Part shown: positions 45,446 to 58,250 of the stretch, in pieces | Numbering within the stretch: position 1 is the first letter of the stretch | Layout: each line of letters begins with the position of its first letter | Origin: Atrina japonica | Taxonomy: Eukaryota; Mollusca; Bivalvia; Pterioida; Pinnidae | NCBI GenBank assembly: GCA_030159075.1 | Contig: BROG01000946.1 | Span: 62,001-126,000, forward strand | Reading direction: 5' to 3' | DNA: 64,000 nt | Notes under the pieces: model-generated | What the model was told of the DNA's origin: nothing | Database searches by the model: none | Seen by the model: only the letters and a program-made list of their open reading frames with translations | Position numbers and translations under genes: made by a program

Positions 45446-47042
45446 TTTCACCGTCATGATGTGAATATTTCATAGTAATTAATATGTACAATGTATATAG
45501 CCAATGCCATTTTATTCGGAATCAAATACTGATCCACCCCAGTATGTCCCCAGGTAAAGTAATAATGTCTCAAAACAAGACATTTGCAACATTTGTTCCC
45601 ACTTTTTGGTAAAATCACTGGTAAATCAGAAAGTGGGTACATGATACATCTATACAGTAAAATACAAAAAATATCAGGACCTATAAACTTGTACTTATAA
45701 TGAGTTATTATGCAAGAAACAGACGTCGTTGCTGACCGCAAGCTCCCGGGGAAATACATTTTTAAAAAGGACGGATGAGATACAACGGTAGTAGACACGG
45801 AAATAAACCACAAGAATTTATCCGATTAGATATGATATCACAATTGTTATACAATTCCTGATGTTTTTAACAATTATTTTCAAGAATGGCTGTCACGGAC
45901 AGTTGGGTGAGTAGTTTTTGTTGGTTCTGTTTTATATTTCAAACAACAGGTGTTATAAGTACGTGTCTCGTATCGTGTAGGGTCGATGTACTTTGTTGGT
46001 GCTCGAGTGTATTAGCATTAAGAAACCAGCATGTGCGAGAAATCAGGCCATCTTTAAAACGCATTGGTCGCCATCTTAAATGGCAGAGAGACTGATAACT
46101 GTCTCTTCACGACAGATTTGACATATAAGAGAACCACCAATGGATTGACATAAATCCATAATGACAGAAGCATGTTTATGGCACCTCACATTTAGCGGGT
46201 GACATATCTGTGAGCAAAACGTCTTGATGAGATGTAAATACAACAGCGAAAGAAAAAAAATCCATCCCGTACCTTCACGTAAAAGTTGAAACTCAATCTT
46301 CTTTTCAAGCGACTTTCGTGCCTTTCAGAATGTCTCATAAACAGGCTGAGGATGTGTGATGTATGCCTCCAAATTGTTCAAGCTACACAGAACTGCAAAT
46401 CACAAATGGTTTTGAAAGAGGGGAGATAATCACGCACGCTGCAAACAAATTTCACTCTGTTTACAGTATGTTTGTTTTGAACGTTATATTATATTATGCC
46501 CCGCTAAAATTGCAAACTCGTATTCTGAAACTTTACAGTATTTAAGTGAAGTGCCATAAATTTTTACCTTTGCTATGAACCCTGGTCAATGTAGTGAGGG
46601 TTTTTTTTCGCATGTCGCAAAATAAGGCGTCGGTTTAAGGTCTGGTTCGCGGAGATTTTTTTTGGCACATATGAAAAATGAATAGCCTCTGATGCCTATG
46701 ACCGCTTTGACTAACTACCATTTAAATTTGGTTATATCTGACGGAAGATCTTATTTAACCAGGTAGATAGGGTTGACAGATAACAAGACGTTTTGTGAGA
46801 TCTTTTTTTTCAATATTTGTAATATTACCTAGTATATAAATAACCCAGCGTGACCACCCACTTGTATTAAATACAAGTTAACTCTCTATTTAAGTATGCC
46901 GCGATTTTATATTTCCAAAAGGAATACTTGGTATTTTAAGCAGGATTAAATTAAACATTATACTAACAATTATTCATTCCCCGCACCGTTTGATCCAAAC
47001 TGGTATAAATTAGGGACCATTTTATAAGCAATTTGTCCACAT
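45446..47042. other. No gene seen
   Basis: AT-rich host sequence. Confidence 0.5.
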
Positions 47043-47265
47043 ACAGTACGGGCCACGCGGATTCCGCAAAAGTCACGTCATCGCGGTGGTCATATAAATC
47101 TTGCTCAATAAATTCGCCGCGAATACGCGATCAGGCTATTGAGCTCAACGCGGGTCGCCGCAGTTTGCGATGGATAAAATCATCGCGGCAGTTTGCGATG
47201 GAAAAAAATCATCGCGGCAGTTTGCGATGGAAAAAATTTATCGCCGCAGTTCGCGGCTGTGAGCA
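47043..47265 (+). repeat. CpG-rich repeat with internal TTTGCGATGG units, copy 1
   Basis: Begins ACAGTACGGGCCACGCGGAT TCCGCAAAAGTCACGTCATC, then four units built on CATCGCGGCAGTTTGCGATG G at a period of about 28 bases. The same element lies in reverse at 55233-55464. Confidence 0.8.
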
Positions 47266-48180
47266 ACTTAAATTATATCGATGATTAATTAGGTTATCAT
47301 TACTTTACATTTGTTAACATTACTTGGAAAATTCCAGTCCAGCGTGGTCTTTTTAAAGTATTATCGATGTTTTGTCAGCATAAGTTAACATTCTGAATTA
47401 GTATAATGTGGATAGCAAACATCAAATGTGTTTTATACTGGACTTAAAAACAATTTAATTCCGCTGAAACTGCCAACTCATAATCAATGTGAACGTGTTA
47501 TCACGGAGCAAATGTACGTTTATTTTCTGTAACCTACCATAAGTTTGGCTACAATGCTGAAGCACTGTATCTCGAATCATTAGCATATTCATCATAATTT
47601 GACTTTTTTCTTACGCGACTTAAAGTCTCGCCAGTTTCAACCTGATTTAAAAACAAGGAGTTCGCCAACTAGCAACAGAAAGAATTATTTTAGTTACGCA
47701 AACCTAGTTTTTCTAAATATTTTATCAAAAAACTGTTCGTTTGAGAATAATGCTTTATCGCACAAATAAGTGACGCGAGTCTCATTCTTTAAAAAAAAAA
47801 CCGCTTACAGATACAAACATCGACCCGCTTCGAAGCTGAGAAAAATAGAGCAATGAGAAATACCGATATCGGAATACGATGGTCATTGTCATATTTGACC
47901 TGTTGGTCCCTCGTGCAGACATGTTCTTATTTTTGATTATAAAAAATAATCTTCTAACACATGACAGCGATATATAAAGCTATCGCTGCACATGATATTT
48001 GATATGGCTTTCATTACCTGAAGTCATGAAGTCCCGCCTTTTCGTCTACGTATTACCCTCAGGTGATTATTTTACCCCGCCCCTACCTGTATACGTAATT
48101 TAGTTTGGCGGTTTGTCTGTCAATCATCGTATCAATCATCATGAAGCTCTGTGGGTCATATATATATATATATATATCGT
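47266..48180. other. No gene seen
   Basis: AT-rich host sequence with a short (AT)n run at about 48159-48178. Confidence 0.5.
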
Positions 48181-48839
48181 TAGTTGAGAGAGAAACTATT
48201 GAAACTAAATGATATATTTCCAGACCAACCTCATTTAATTGATGTTTTTATATTCGCTACTCTGGGAGAGTGTTTGATGGAATTTTCCGTTTTCAAAATT
48301 AATTTTGCTTTATCCCCATGTAATCTAATTATAAAAACCAAAATGACCTTGATTAATTCTCGGAGAAAAAATAAAGATATGTCACCGTAAACAAAACTAA
48401 AACTATGATAAACGAACTGTAGATTATTCACCCAAAGGAGTCGAGTTCATTAATTGGACAAAAAATGATCTCGGGTATTAAAATTCAAAGGATTGGAACT
48501 ATACCCACAATCCAAACCGTAAACGGCTGAGATTGTTCTGTCATGTTGTAAAAATTTTACTTTACTGGGAGGAGGTAAATACAAAATGGCAGTTCTGTGA
48601 TTTATATTTGATAAAATTATAACTTTTAAAGTATTTCTGACGAGTCATATTCGCAGTATATTAATCAGGAAAACGATCGCTGACAGTTAATTTAAAAAAA
48701 AAAAGCCGTTTTGTTAAATTAATTATTTTATACTTCCTACTCAGTCTGAAAACTGTGGCAATATTGTTAAAAAGATTCTTAACTTCAATATAGATTCCAA
48801 AACATGAGTAAGTCAAGAATTTTTTTTTCTGATATTTAA

Positions 48840-49800
48840 ATCTTAAAGAACGACTGATCCAAGCTCTACATATTTCTTTTCGAAAAAAAAAAAAATTCTA
48901 TTGCTGCCTCCCCCGAAGATCCACTATCGTTAAACAGAATCCACATTATTTGACCAAGTTACAAATATGGCTCCTCGATCAAGACCTCAGACCAAAGCTA
49001 TTACATAACAGGGACAAAATATCGATTCTGAGTGAACGGGGTATCCTTACTTGAACTTGAACCTTATCGACAGCGTCATAAATCACTGTCAAAAGATAAC
49101 TCAGATGATGTGAGTGTATATAAGGACTGTATGCCTTCATTATCAGAGGGAATATCGAAAAAAAAAACATTTTGGTAATCATAAAAAATACTAAAAATTA
49201 AAAAGGATATATGCATTTAATATCTTGTATGACAGAAAATAGATTCCATGTTATGCATTTGATAATATATTTTTCTTAAATGTCCATCATGTCAGTCACA
49301 GTAGGTGTCGGCATGTTAAAGAACCTTTACTGCTCAATGGTCGTAAGTGCCGAGCATATGCAAATTTTTGGTGACGTCTCGATATGACTGAAATATTCTT
49401 TAGTGGGACGTTAAACAACGATAAACAAACGTAGCATCTGTGTGAAATTTATTACACACGTAAAAATTTTAAGTACAAATGAAATAATAATAATAAAAAT
49501 CTAAAATTCTCCGTGATTCTCTGCTAAGAACTTTTTTAATTTATTTTCCAAGTTTTAAAAAACTATTTACAAGTTGCAGAAAAGAATTTCTCCCGACTGA
49601 TTCAGAATAGATATACTGATAGCATAGCAATATATTGGTAAGATGAATACGCGTTAAAATGCATGAAAAACTCCTTTCATATTCGACCGGTAGTTCAAAT
49701 GAGGTAGGGGCGTACATCCTTTACGCCATAATAGTCATTTCTTTCAGTCATCTTTCAACCAATCATTTTGATAGTGCAGGCAGTATAATGATGCCGTAGC
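48840..49800. repeat. Segmental repeat unit A of about 1.7 kb family (diverged)
   Basis: Shares, in order with units B and C, CATAACAGGGACAAAATATC (about 49005), GTCATAAATCACTGTCAA (about 49075) and, further on, TCGTGTCACCTGATGTGTG (about 49806). It contains a family A SINE fragment at 49292-49430. Confidence 0.6.
49292..49430 (+). repeat. SINE, family A, fragment
   Basis: TCAGTCACAGTAGGTGTCGG CATGTTAAAGAACC through GTGGGACGTTAAACAACGAT; head and part of the body are missing. Confidence 0.8.
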
Positions 49801-50167
49801 ATATTTCGTGTCACCTGATGTGTGATTGACGGAATTCATCAGTTTTATTTTTGAAACTATAAACCTCCAGACATTGATTGAATTCTGACCTCTTAATCGT
49901 TAAAAATATTTCGTTGAGAGCCCGATGAGGTATCCGTTTCTCCATGATCCAACTGTGTTTTGCTTCGCAGAAATGGTAAGATATAAAAGCCCACTTCACA
50001 GAGTTGCTTATCACATTGCGACTCGTCTTTATTCCGGCCAAAGACACAGTTATAAGGTACAAATCAAGGAATTTTCAAGGAGAGGCGTGGAGTTTATTGT
50101 GGGGATAAGATACCGCAATGCATGTGGAGGATCATGGATTTTAAACTTCGCCGGAGACGATTGGCCC

Positions 50168-50262
50168 CGTGTCACAATAGGTGTCGGCACAATGAAGAAC
50201 CCTCAAGTGTCGAGCATAGGCCAAAATTTTAGTTTAGCCTTTTTGTGACGTCTCCATCAGTT
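50168..50262 (+). repeat. SINE, family A, fragment
   Basis: CCGTGTCACAATAGGTGTCG GCAC through TTGTGACGTCTCCATC, with internal deletions. Confidence 0.7.
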
Positions 50263-51066
50263 TGACTTTTTAGTTTGGCTTTTTCATGATTTGTATTTCA
50301 ACATATATTGACAAATTGAAAAAAAAATGAAAATAAAGTTTAAGCGTAGAGTAATTATGGTAACTGTTACGGTTGATCTACGTGGTTTTTTCACTCAAGA
50401 CATTTGCCCCACTGAACTACCATGTAGACCTTTAAATAAAACAAAATATCAAAACAAAAATTATTAAACTAAATATATCTCTATGTAATTTTCAGAGCTA
50501 TAAAAAGGGCTTTCGCAATAAACAAGGCTAGGTCTGTGAGCATCTTAGCGTTTAAGACTAAATTTTAAAGTACGGTTAATCCAAATCTGGTGTGTTTTTA
50601 AAAAATCTATTCCCCCCCCCCCAAGAATCATCTTCGTTAATCAGAGTCAACATTTCTTGACCAACTTACAGTTATAATGGCTCCTCGTTGACGACCGCAG
50701 ATCAAAGCAATTACATAACAGGGACAAAACATCAAGTCTGGGTGAACAGGGTATCCATAGTGACGGGGTCATAAATCGCCTCAACAGATAAAAATTCACA
50801 TTCCTATGTACACAGATATACGCGTAAGTCAAGAACTGGTCTAGTTATATATATATATATATTGCTAATTAAAAAATTAATATGGAATCTATTATAAGAA
50901 TATCGGGGATATCAATGCTACATGTATATTTTACCAATTTTATAACAAAAAAACATGTATACAGTTGTCGTTTGGAGAAATGCGCTACTGAGTTAGGGTG
51001 GATGTAGATATACACAGATTATCGAACAAAATTTTATTTTGAACTGTTAAAATATAGCATGCATTA

Positions 51067-51224
51067 CATAGGCGTCGGAGCCGGAGGCTAGGGGCGGCTA
51101 AGCCCCCCCCCCCCACTTTTTTTGGCAAAGATCGGCATAGGTGACAAAAAAACTTTTCTCGCGTGTGTGTGTTTTAATTTGGTTTAGCCCCCCCCCCCAC
51201 TTTCAATTTGTTTGCGACGCCTAT
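51067..51224 (+). mobile_element. MITE, CATAGGCGTCGGA family, copy 3, with paralogous empty site
   Basis: Starts CATAGGCGTCGGAGCCGGAG and ends GTTTGCGACGCCTAT. GCATTA flanks it on both sides (51061-51066 and 51225-51230), and unit C has a single GCATTA at 52790-52795 with no insert. Confidence 0.88.
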
Positions 51225-51488
51225 GCATTAATTTCAAACGTTTTATTTTCAGATTCGAAATCAATTGTTAAATTGTATTTTTGGATCATTAGACGCGCCA
51301 ACATTGAACTCGGTCACAATCAAGGGAAACTGTGCATTTTTAATTGTTTCTATTTATCTTTTGGTCATTAAACGTCATTTACGGTTTTAAATTATTTTAA
51401 AGAGCGTAAAATATATTTAAGTACAATAAAAAATAATTAATCAAGTATAATATATTTGCATAAATTCAATATATCATTTAGCCATATA

Positions 51489-51582
51489 CATAGGCGTCGG
51501 AACCGGGGGATAGGGGGCTTAGCCCCCCCCCCCTTTTTTTTTGCAAAGATAGACATAGGTGTTGAAAATTGGGGTATAGTCT

Positions 51583-51654
<72 letters not shown>

Positions 51655-51703
51655 TAAGTTGGTTAAACCACTCCACATTCATTTTGCTTCCGACGTCAGT
51701 GAT
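51489..51703 (+). mobile_element. MITE, CATAGGCGTCGGA family, copy 4, with (GT)n expansion
   Basis: Starts CATAGGCGTCGGAACCGGGG; ends in a degraded TTTTGCTTCCGACGTCAGTG. The internal GTGTGTGT present in the other copies has grown to about 70 bases (51583-51650). Confidence 0.8.
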
Positions 51704-52254
51704 ATTTATATACGTAGTCGATACTTTCAACCATCTTCCACCCAATCATTTGATTGTGTAAGCAGTATTATGCTGTCATTGCATATTTCGTGTCACCTGA
51801 TATGATCTTGAATATGTATGTATTGGCGTGATTTGCAACAATCATGACTCCCTTGTGAGTTTGGATTATCATGTTTATGTCATCATCAATACCGGTAAGA
51901 AATAGTCACACCCCCCCCCCCCCCCCCCACCAAAAAAGCCTGTTAGACTGTAAATATCGCTGATAGACTTTTTCCTTTTCATAAAGTCGGTAGGTTATTT
52001 TTGTCGAGTTTATTTTAGCAACTATGTGCGAACAGACGTAGATACATAGTATGTTGAACAATAAAAGATCAAGTGGGTATTTTTTTATTTTATCTAAACC
52101 ATTATTCAGAATCATCTTTATTAGGAAATGAACAACGGTCTTTGCCCATGATATGATATGATCATGTAGGTCAACAATAAAGGCAACTCAGTATTCACAA
52201 ATTTTATATTCGAAAATATGATGTCACGCTAGATGCCCCTATATTTTCCCAATA

Positions 52255-53002
52255 TTAAGACTAAATCATAAAGTACGGCTGATCCAAATCTGGTGTGTTT
52301 GTAAAAAATAAATCTAACACCCCCCCCCCCCCCCCCCCCCCCCCGGAAGATCCATCTTCTTTAATCAGAGTCCACATTATTTGAACGACTTACAGTTATA
52401 ATGGCTCCTCGTTGAAGACCACACATCGAAGCAGTTACATAACAGGGACAAAACATCAAGTCTGGGTGAATGGGGTATCCATAGCGACGGGGTCATAAAT
52501 CGCTGTCAAGAGATAAAACTCAGCTTCTTATGTACACAGATATACGCGCAAGTCATGAACTGTATCTAGTTCAATGGTGGTTATATATACGGCTAAATAA
52601 AAAAATTGATATCGAATCTATTATTAAAACATCGGGGATATTAATGCTACATATATATTTTACCAATTTTATGACAAAATACATGTATATATTTTCGTTC
52701 TGGAAGAATGCGCTACTGAGTTAGGATGGATGTAGATATACACAGATTATGGAACAAATTTCATTCTAAAAACTGTTAAAATATAGCTTGCATTAATTTC
52801 AAATGGTTTATTTTCAGATTCGAAATCAATTATTAAATTGTATTTTTGGATTATTAGACGCCCCGACATTTAACTTAGTCACAAACAAGGGACATAAAAC
52901 GTCATTTACTGTTTACAATTACAATTTAGTACAATAAAATAATTAATGAATGATAATATGTTTGCACAGATTCAATATATCCATTTAGCCATATATATAT
53001 AT

Positions 53003-53055
<53 letters not shown>

Positions 53056-53370
53056 ATTTAGTACTTTAGCGGACGGTTTACTTAGTCGGACGGTTTTCTT
53101 CCAGTCTGTAATTGATTCTAGATAGATATACTGAAAGGAAAACACGCAAAATTGGTAAATAGAAAGTCCGTTTAAAATGCATGTATCATTCTGTGTCCTT
53201 TCTTATGGGACGTTGTCAATACTTTCAGCCATCTTCCATCCAATCATTTGATTATGCAGACAGTATTTTGCTGTCATTGCATATTTCGTGTCACCTGATA
53301 TATGATTGACGGAATTCATCAGTTGTATGTATTGGGTGTGATTTGCAGCAATCATGACTCACTTTCAAAG
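52255..53370. repeat. Segmental repeat unit C
   Basis: Same block order as unit B (see there) without the MITEs. Contains a poly-C run (52319-52344) and AT runs (52994-53053). It ends after TTTCGTGTCACCTGATATAT GATTGACGGAATTCATCAG and the shared ATTTGCAGCAATCATGACTC. Confidence 0.85.
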
Positions 53371-54125
53371 AGGGGTTGAGCAGTCTGTGGACTGTAATAC
53401 ATTTAATTAATGTCAATCTGATTTTTATTATTAATTGTAATATACAAGTTTAAATCGTGTTGTATATTTTATTAAAAAAAACAACACCAGTCAGACTATT
53501 TACCCCTGTGCGGTAGTTGACGATGACCAGAATCATAATTCCAGATTAATTTGCATATGAAAAATCAGACACGACTTGTTCAATTTTGATCAGCTATAGC
53601 TTGTTACAGTACATGTTTGATCGATGTTGAAATCGATTTTCAAACGAAGGTTTACTTGCGGGAGGCCTGTGGTCTCTCCCCGGGCACATTTTGAAGATAT
53701 ATCATAATAGAGTTTTTTACATATGCATTTTTGTTTTGAATGAATAGAATATCCCAACGATTGCTATTCCTCCAAACCTGTAGATGTTAAAATAAGTTTT
53801 TGAAACCTGGGAATTTTACTTTTATAAAGCATCGAATGGTAAAAACTTTTTAAAAAGACTTTGTAAAAAGTTTTACCCCGCGTGAATGAATTGTATGTTT
53901 CGTATAACGAAATCGGGTACAGATTTCCTTGAAATTTTGTTAATACATGTATAATTATTCGTACCACTTTTAATCTTAATTTTAAAAAAGTGTACACAGT
54001 TGCACAATACTTTAACTGAAATCATATTAAAGTCGGGTAGATAAAGGTATCGGCAACCCAAATTCAATTACATTAGCTTTAGTGTATCATAAACGTCCGG
54101 TAGTTTAAGTGGAATGGTCAGGAGA
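53371..54125. other. No gene seen; short SINE scrap
   Basis: AT-rich. 53648-53690 holds GGTTTACTTGCGGGAGGCCT GTGGTCTCTCCCCGGG, a scrap of SINE family B on the + strand. Confidence 0.5.
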
Positions 54126-54276
54126 CCTGGGCCCAGCACCATAAAACTTAAGAATTACTTAAGTATAAAAATTTTACTCAAGTTTGGCTAATCCTGAAAT
54201 CTGATTGCTAAGCAGGCCAATTTGAGAATTTTCTCAGACTTAAGTAAATTCTCAAGTTTTATGGTGCCGGGCCCAG
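54126..54276. mobile_element. MITE, CCATAAAACTTAAG family, intact ends
   Basis: Left end CCTGGGCCCAGCACCATAAA ACTTAAGAATT; the reverse complement of the right end is CCTGGGCCCGGCACCATAAA ACTTGAGAATT. About 31 bases of inverted repeat with two mismatches; total 151 bp. Related copy at 44207-44346. Confidence 0.85.
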
Positions 54277-54637
54277 GAAATTCTATACCTTTATACTAGT
54301 ATCGCATACATGATAATTCTATTGATGTAAACGTTTTTGTGATTTTAAAGTCATGATGAACCTTGATATATATGCAGCAGGCGAAGAACTGTTTTAAACC
54401 ATTAAACCAATGAAACAAAACATAGTACCGTTAAAATATTGGGAATGAGAAATACATCTTTTGACCGAGAAAAAATACATGTGTGGAGAGAGAGAGAGGG
54501 AGAGACAGAAAGAGAGAGAGATTTCAGAACTTCGAATTTTTAAGGGCCGTCACAAATTTGGCTTACAGTTGTTGTTTGAAAATCTGTTTTATAAACCAGA
54601 TACGTAGATAACTAAACGTAATACGAAGTAGGTAGTG

Positions 54638-54738
54638 TCCTATGACATATTTGTATTTTTTTGTGAAAATTAAAACATGCATCAGTCGTCATTCATGCAT
54701 GTTTTAATTTTCACAAAAATTACAAATATGTCATAGGA
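54638..54738. repeat. Long near-perfect hairpin, 101 bp
   Basis: The left arm TCCTATGACATATTTGTATT TTTTTGTGAAAATTAAAACA TGCAT is matched by the reverse complement of the right arm with only one or two differences; the loop is about 10 bases. It could be a small foldback transposon or a hairpin RNA source. Confidence 0.85.
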
Positions 54739-55232
54739 CAGTAAGGATCGAAAGAAAATAAACCTCGATAGGATTAGTCGAAGTTCCGTTATTTCTTTTT
54801 GTCGATATTTTAATTGATATCACAAAATTTGTGTAAATTGACATACGATGTCTAATATCACGGTTACGGATAGTTGAAAAGCGATATACTTGTAAGGTAG
54901 AAGGTCCCACGTGTCCTACTCTGTGCAGAAATGTGATTACACTTCACGCACGGATAACTTTGACTTGACGGCTTGGGTAATCAATTTCATTACATGACGT
55001 AGAAGAACTTTGGAGTTTGATGCAATTATAACAGAACTATTGAACAAAGTGAAAGTCGGGGGTTTTTGTTTGGTTTGGGATCAATTTGAAGGTACATATT
55101 TCGGGTACTATAGAAGATAATTGTCGCATTTAAGTGAATAGTAATGTATTTTTTTTATATTTAATCAATAGATTGACCTCGCATAAAAAAACAAAACAAA
55201 ACAGAATTCCGTTCGACAATTTCAGTAGTATA
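54739..55232. other. No gene seen
   Basis: AT-rich host sequence. Confidence 0.5.
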
Positions 55233-55464
55233 ACGGAGATCAGCAGCCGCTATTTGCGATGGTTTTCAACAGCCGCGATTTGCGATGATTTTCAACAGCC
55301 GCGATTTGCGATGATTTGATTCATCCCCGCGATTTGCGAGGAATTTCAACCACCGCGATGACGGCGACCGCGTTAAATAGCCGCGATTTCATCGCGGACG
55401 ACTGCTCATAACTAACCCCGCCGCGATGACGTGACTTTTGCGGAATCCGCGTGGCCCGTACTGT
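55233..55464 (-). repeat. CpG-rich repeat with internal TTTGCGATGG units, copy 2
   Basis: Reverse orientation to 47043-47265. Ends ...ATGACGTGACTTTTGCGGAA TCCGCGTGGCCCGTACTGT. The internal units read CAGCCGCGATTTGCGATGAT T and similar. Confidence 0.8.
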
Positions 55465-55639
55465 ACCATTAACACGGCTCGGCAATTTGGCATTGCCAGA
55501 CGTAGATTGATTAGTGTCTTAATCAACCTTAACTATAGACTACACCAAATGTATTTGACTAACGTAATCGCCTGGTATTAGCGCTTGTCATAATAAGGAT
55601 TGCGTATATTTAGATTCCCAGCTGTCATTACCAATTTCG

Positions 55640-55644
<5 letters not shown>

Positions 55645-55708
<64 letters not shown>
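55645..55708 (+). repeat. (CT)n microsatellite
   Basis: About 64 bases of CT dinucleotides. Confidence 0.95.
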
Positions 55709-55711
<3 letters not shown>

Positions 55712-55905
55712 GGCGCGCGCGAAGGAGTTAACCGCGTAAAGGCAATACTCACCTAAGATTCCGTAAGTATGGTTTACAAGTACGTATCACTACATATCTA
55801 GTTAATTATTTGAATTTTAAATAGTGTTTTGCAGCAAACTAAACATTTTTTGTTACATGACGGCAGCTATACATAAAGCTAATATTAGCTTTATATATCG
55901 CTGAT

Positions 55906-56092
55906 GGTGGCGACCCGCTTTTAATGGTGGAGAGAACCCAGTTACAATGTACCCGGGAAAAGACCAACGATCTTCCGCATGTAAACTGGCAAATTTCCCC
56001 ACAAAAATCATCTTAGAATCTGCGCTGACCAGAAGTGAGAGACTTCGTGGTTTATAGCGGCGATGCTCTAACCACTCGACTACGGAGACCCC
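55906..56092 (-). repeat. SINE, family B, near full length
   Basis: Same block order as 6012-6230: GTGGCGACCCGCTTTTAATG GTGGAGAGAACCC, TACAATGTACCCGGGAAAAG, the TGACCAGAAGTGAGAGACTT phrase and a tRNA-like head (GGTTAGAGCATCGCCGC on the - strand). Confidence 0.8.
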
Positions 56093-58140
56093 ACATGTCT
56101 AGTTAAAACCATAGGTCTAATGGTATGGTATTAACTTGATGTCTAACTGCAACAAAACCGAGAAAGCGGGAGACACTATGATACCCCTATAATTAGGAGG
56201 CCAACATAGTAAAATACCACTGTCTTTTTAAGAACTGTGAAAATAGTTTGATTGAAAAAGAAAAAGTCGAACTTAAAAGTATTGCAACTACCTAAGTAGC
56301 ATTACTGGTTTCACACTCCAGTATCCATCAAACCGTTTTATTTGTTCATTCATGCTGAATAATAATGCGTAATGTAGGTCCCGTATATTTTATGCAAACT
56401 TTATAGCTTGACCGTAAATAATTGTGTACTGGAGTGAAAATATTAATTTTCTGTGCGACTACACCCCAGAGTCGTTTGTGTATTGTAATGCACTAGTGCA
56501 AAATCATGTAATTTAGTGGACTCAGGGTCATTTACAGGTAGAAATGTTATTCTCCCATAGACACATTGGAGCGAAAGCCTTTTTTATAGTTTGCGTTCTG
56601 TTGTTGGTTAATACACACGAGAGAGCCATGATATAGGTCACTGAGTTACGTGCCCAGAATGTCTATATTATTCTCATTTTAATATTTATTTCCCATTGCA
56701 TACCGAAATTGTAAGTTCATATATGTCTTAATGCGTGAAATCATTTTATCTTCATTTAAACGATATCAATGCAATCCTCTTCATAGCCTTGGTGGCTGAA
56801 AGGCGTGTTTTTTTAATAAACAGTTATCTCCATACAAAATTAAAATCATTTTTCTTCTTCCCATTTTCTGTTGTTTATCAGCCTTATTTTATTTAAATTA
56901 TATACCTACTTTTGCAATAATGTTTCGGACATGCACGTGTGTAGTATTTGGTAAGAATATTCATTTGACCTTCCAGTGGGTACAGATTGTGCACTTTAAT
57001 GTAATATTAAAGATTCACTGCATAATACCAATATACTAGTATAATACTGTAAGTTGAACATTTTCTGAATCCGTCCTTCAGACTTTTCTTACAGATACAC
57101 AAACTAACTAAAGACTATATTAAGTTTTTATTGAGTATGTGTGTACAGCATTGTATGTTAGACTCCCGATAATTCTCGGTCCTTCATATTTTGACGGATG
57201 GTATAGACTCGGGGAGGAACCCTGGTTTCGTGTCTCCTCTTACCCCCTTCAATTTAAAGCGAAGTCACAACCAACCAGGTATTTGGGTTTTTTTTTCTTT
57301 GTTTGTTTGTTTCTTTCTTTTTTAATAAATGGAAGTTATTGACAAGGACAGGACCAGGACTTTCATACAAAAAGAAAACTTAACAATAATCAGTACCTAC
57401 CAGGAGTCAATAACATTTTTAAATTCACGAATACTTTGTCTTTTGAGATATACTAAATATCATGTTTTCACATTTTGGTAAAACCCCTGTTAATAAAAAA
57501 GTGAGAATGTGATAATGGCATCAATGATAAATAATGAGGCATATGACCAACTTGGTTACGTCTAGTTCTACGAGTTGTTCAAATTATTTGTGCAATATAC
57601 ACGTTATTCATAATGAGGTATCATTTACGCAATTTTTATGTAAATCCAATAATTTTTTTTTATCCCAGTGGGTACGAATTAGGCACCCTTATCAAATTTT
57701 CTTGTTACTTTTCAGTTACTTGTTACCTTACTTGTTACTTTACTTTATATAGAGATACACAAATTATGTATAGGCCTACACTGTTTGTTGTATTTAAACC
57801 CCAGGAAATAGAAGTTATGTCGGACTGGAATTTATATTGAAGAGTTATTGGGTGTTCTCACTATACTAGTAGTAGATGTTTACTGTCGAGTGTAAATACC
57901 AAAGTGTACAACAATGTAAATTATAAAATGATAAATGCACATTGATATTGACAGCTTTCACACGGCAATGTAAAGGCGATATATTCCAGGCGATTAATCA
58001 TGCTTCACAGTTGGGAATTTTGCAGAAAATGTGTATGAACGAAAAAGTTACAACTGTAATACACGATACAGATAGTGACTTAAGTTTCTCTATCATCATC
58101 TCTCCACATCCCCTAAATCGTTTTATGCGACTGTTGACTC
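56093..58140. other. No gene seen
   Basis: AT-rich host sequence. Short open frames at 57139-57840 lack any domain. Confidence 0.5.
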
Positions 58141-58250
58141 GTAACGGATGTGACCGGTCAGCGAGGGTTGATCCTCCTTGGCACCTGATCCCACCTCTTG
58201 ATCTTCCGCCGGTTTATGTTTGTCTAAATATTCACTTTACTTGATAAATG
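58141..58250 (+). repeat. Dispersed repeat, copy 2 (GGCACCTGATCC-A/C-ACCTC family)
   Basis: GTTGATCCTCCTTGGCACCT GATCCCACCTCTTGATC and TTTGTCTAAATATTCACTTT match 1760-1850. Confidence 0.6.

Larger units (their letters stand above)
50565..51870. repeat. Segmental repeat unit B, carrying two MITEs
   Basis: Shares long blocks with unit C: ATCCAAATCTGGTGTGTTT, CATAACAGGGACAAAACATC AAGTCTGGGTGAA, ACACAGATATACGCG, GAATGCGCTACTGAGTTAGG, TTCAGATTCGAAATCAATT and ATATTTCGTGTCACCTGATA. MITEs at 51067-51224 and 51489-51703 interrupt it. Confidence 0.85.

Noticed and set aside
45159..45491. Glycine-rich or proline-rich frames
   Set aside because: Translations of the poly-C/poly-G tract inside a SINE.
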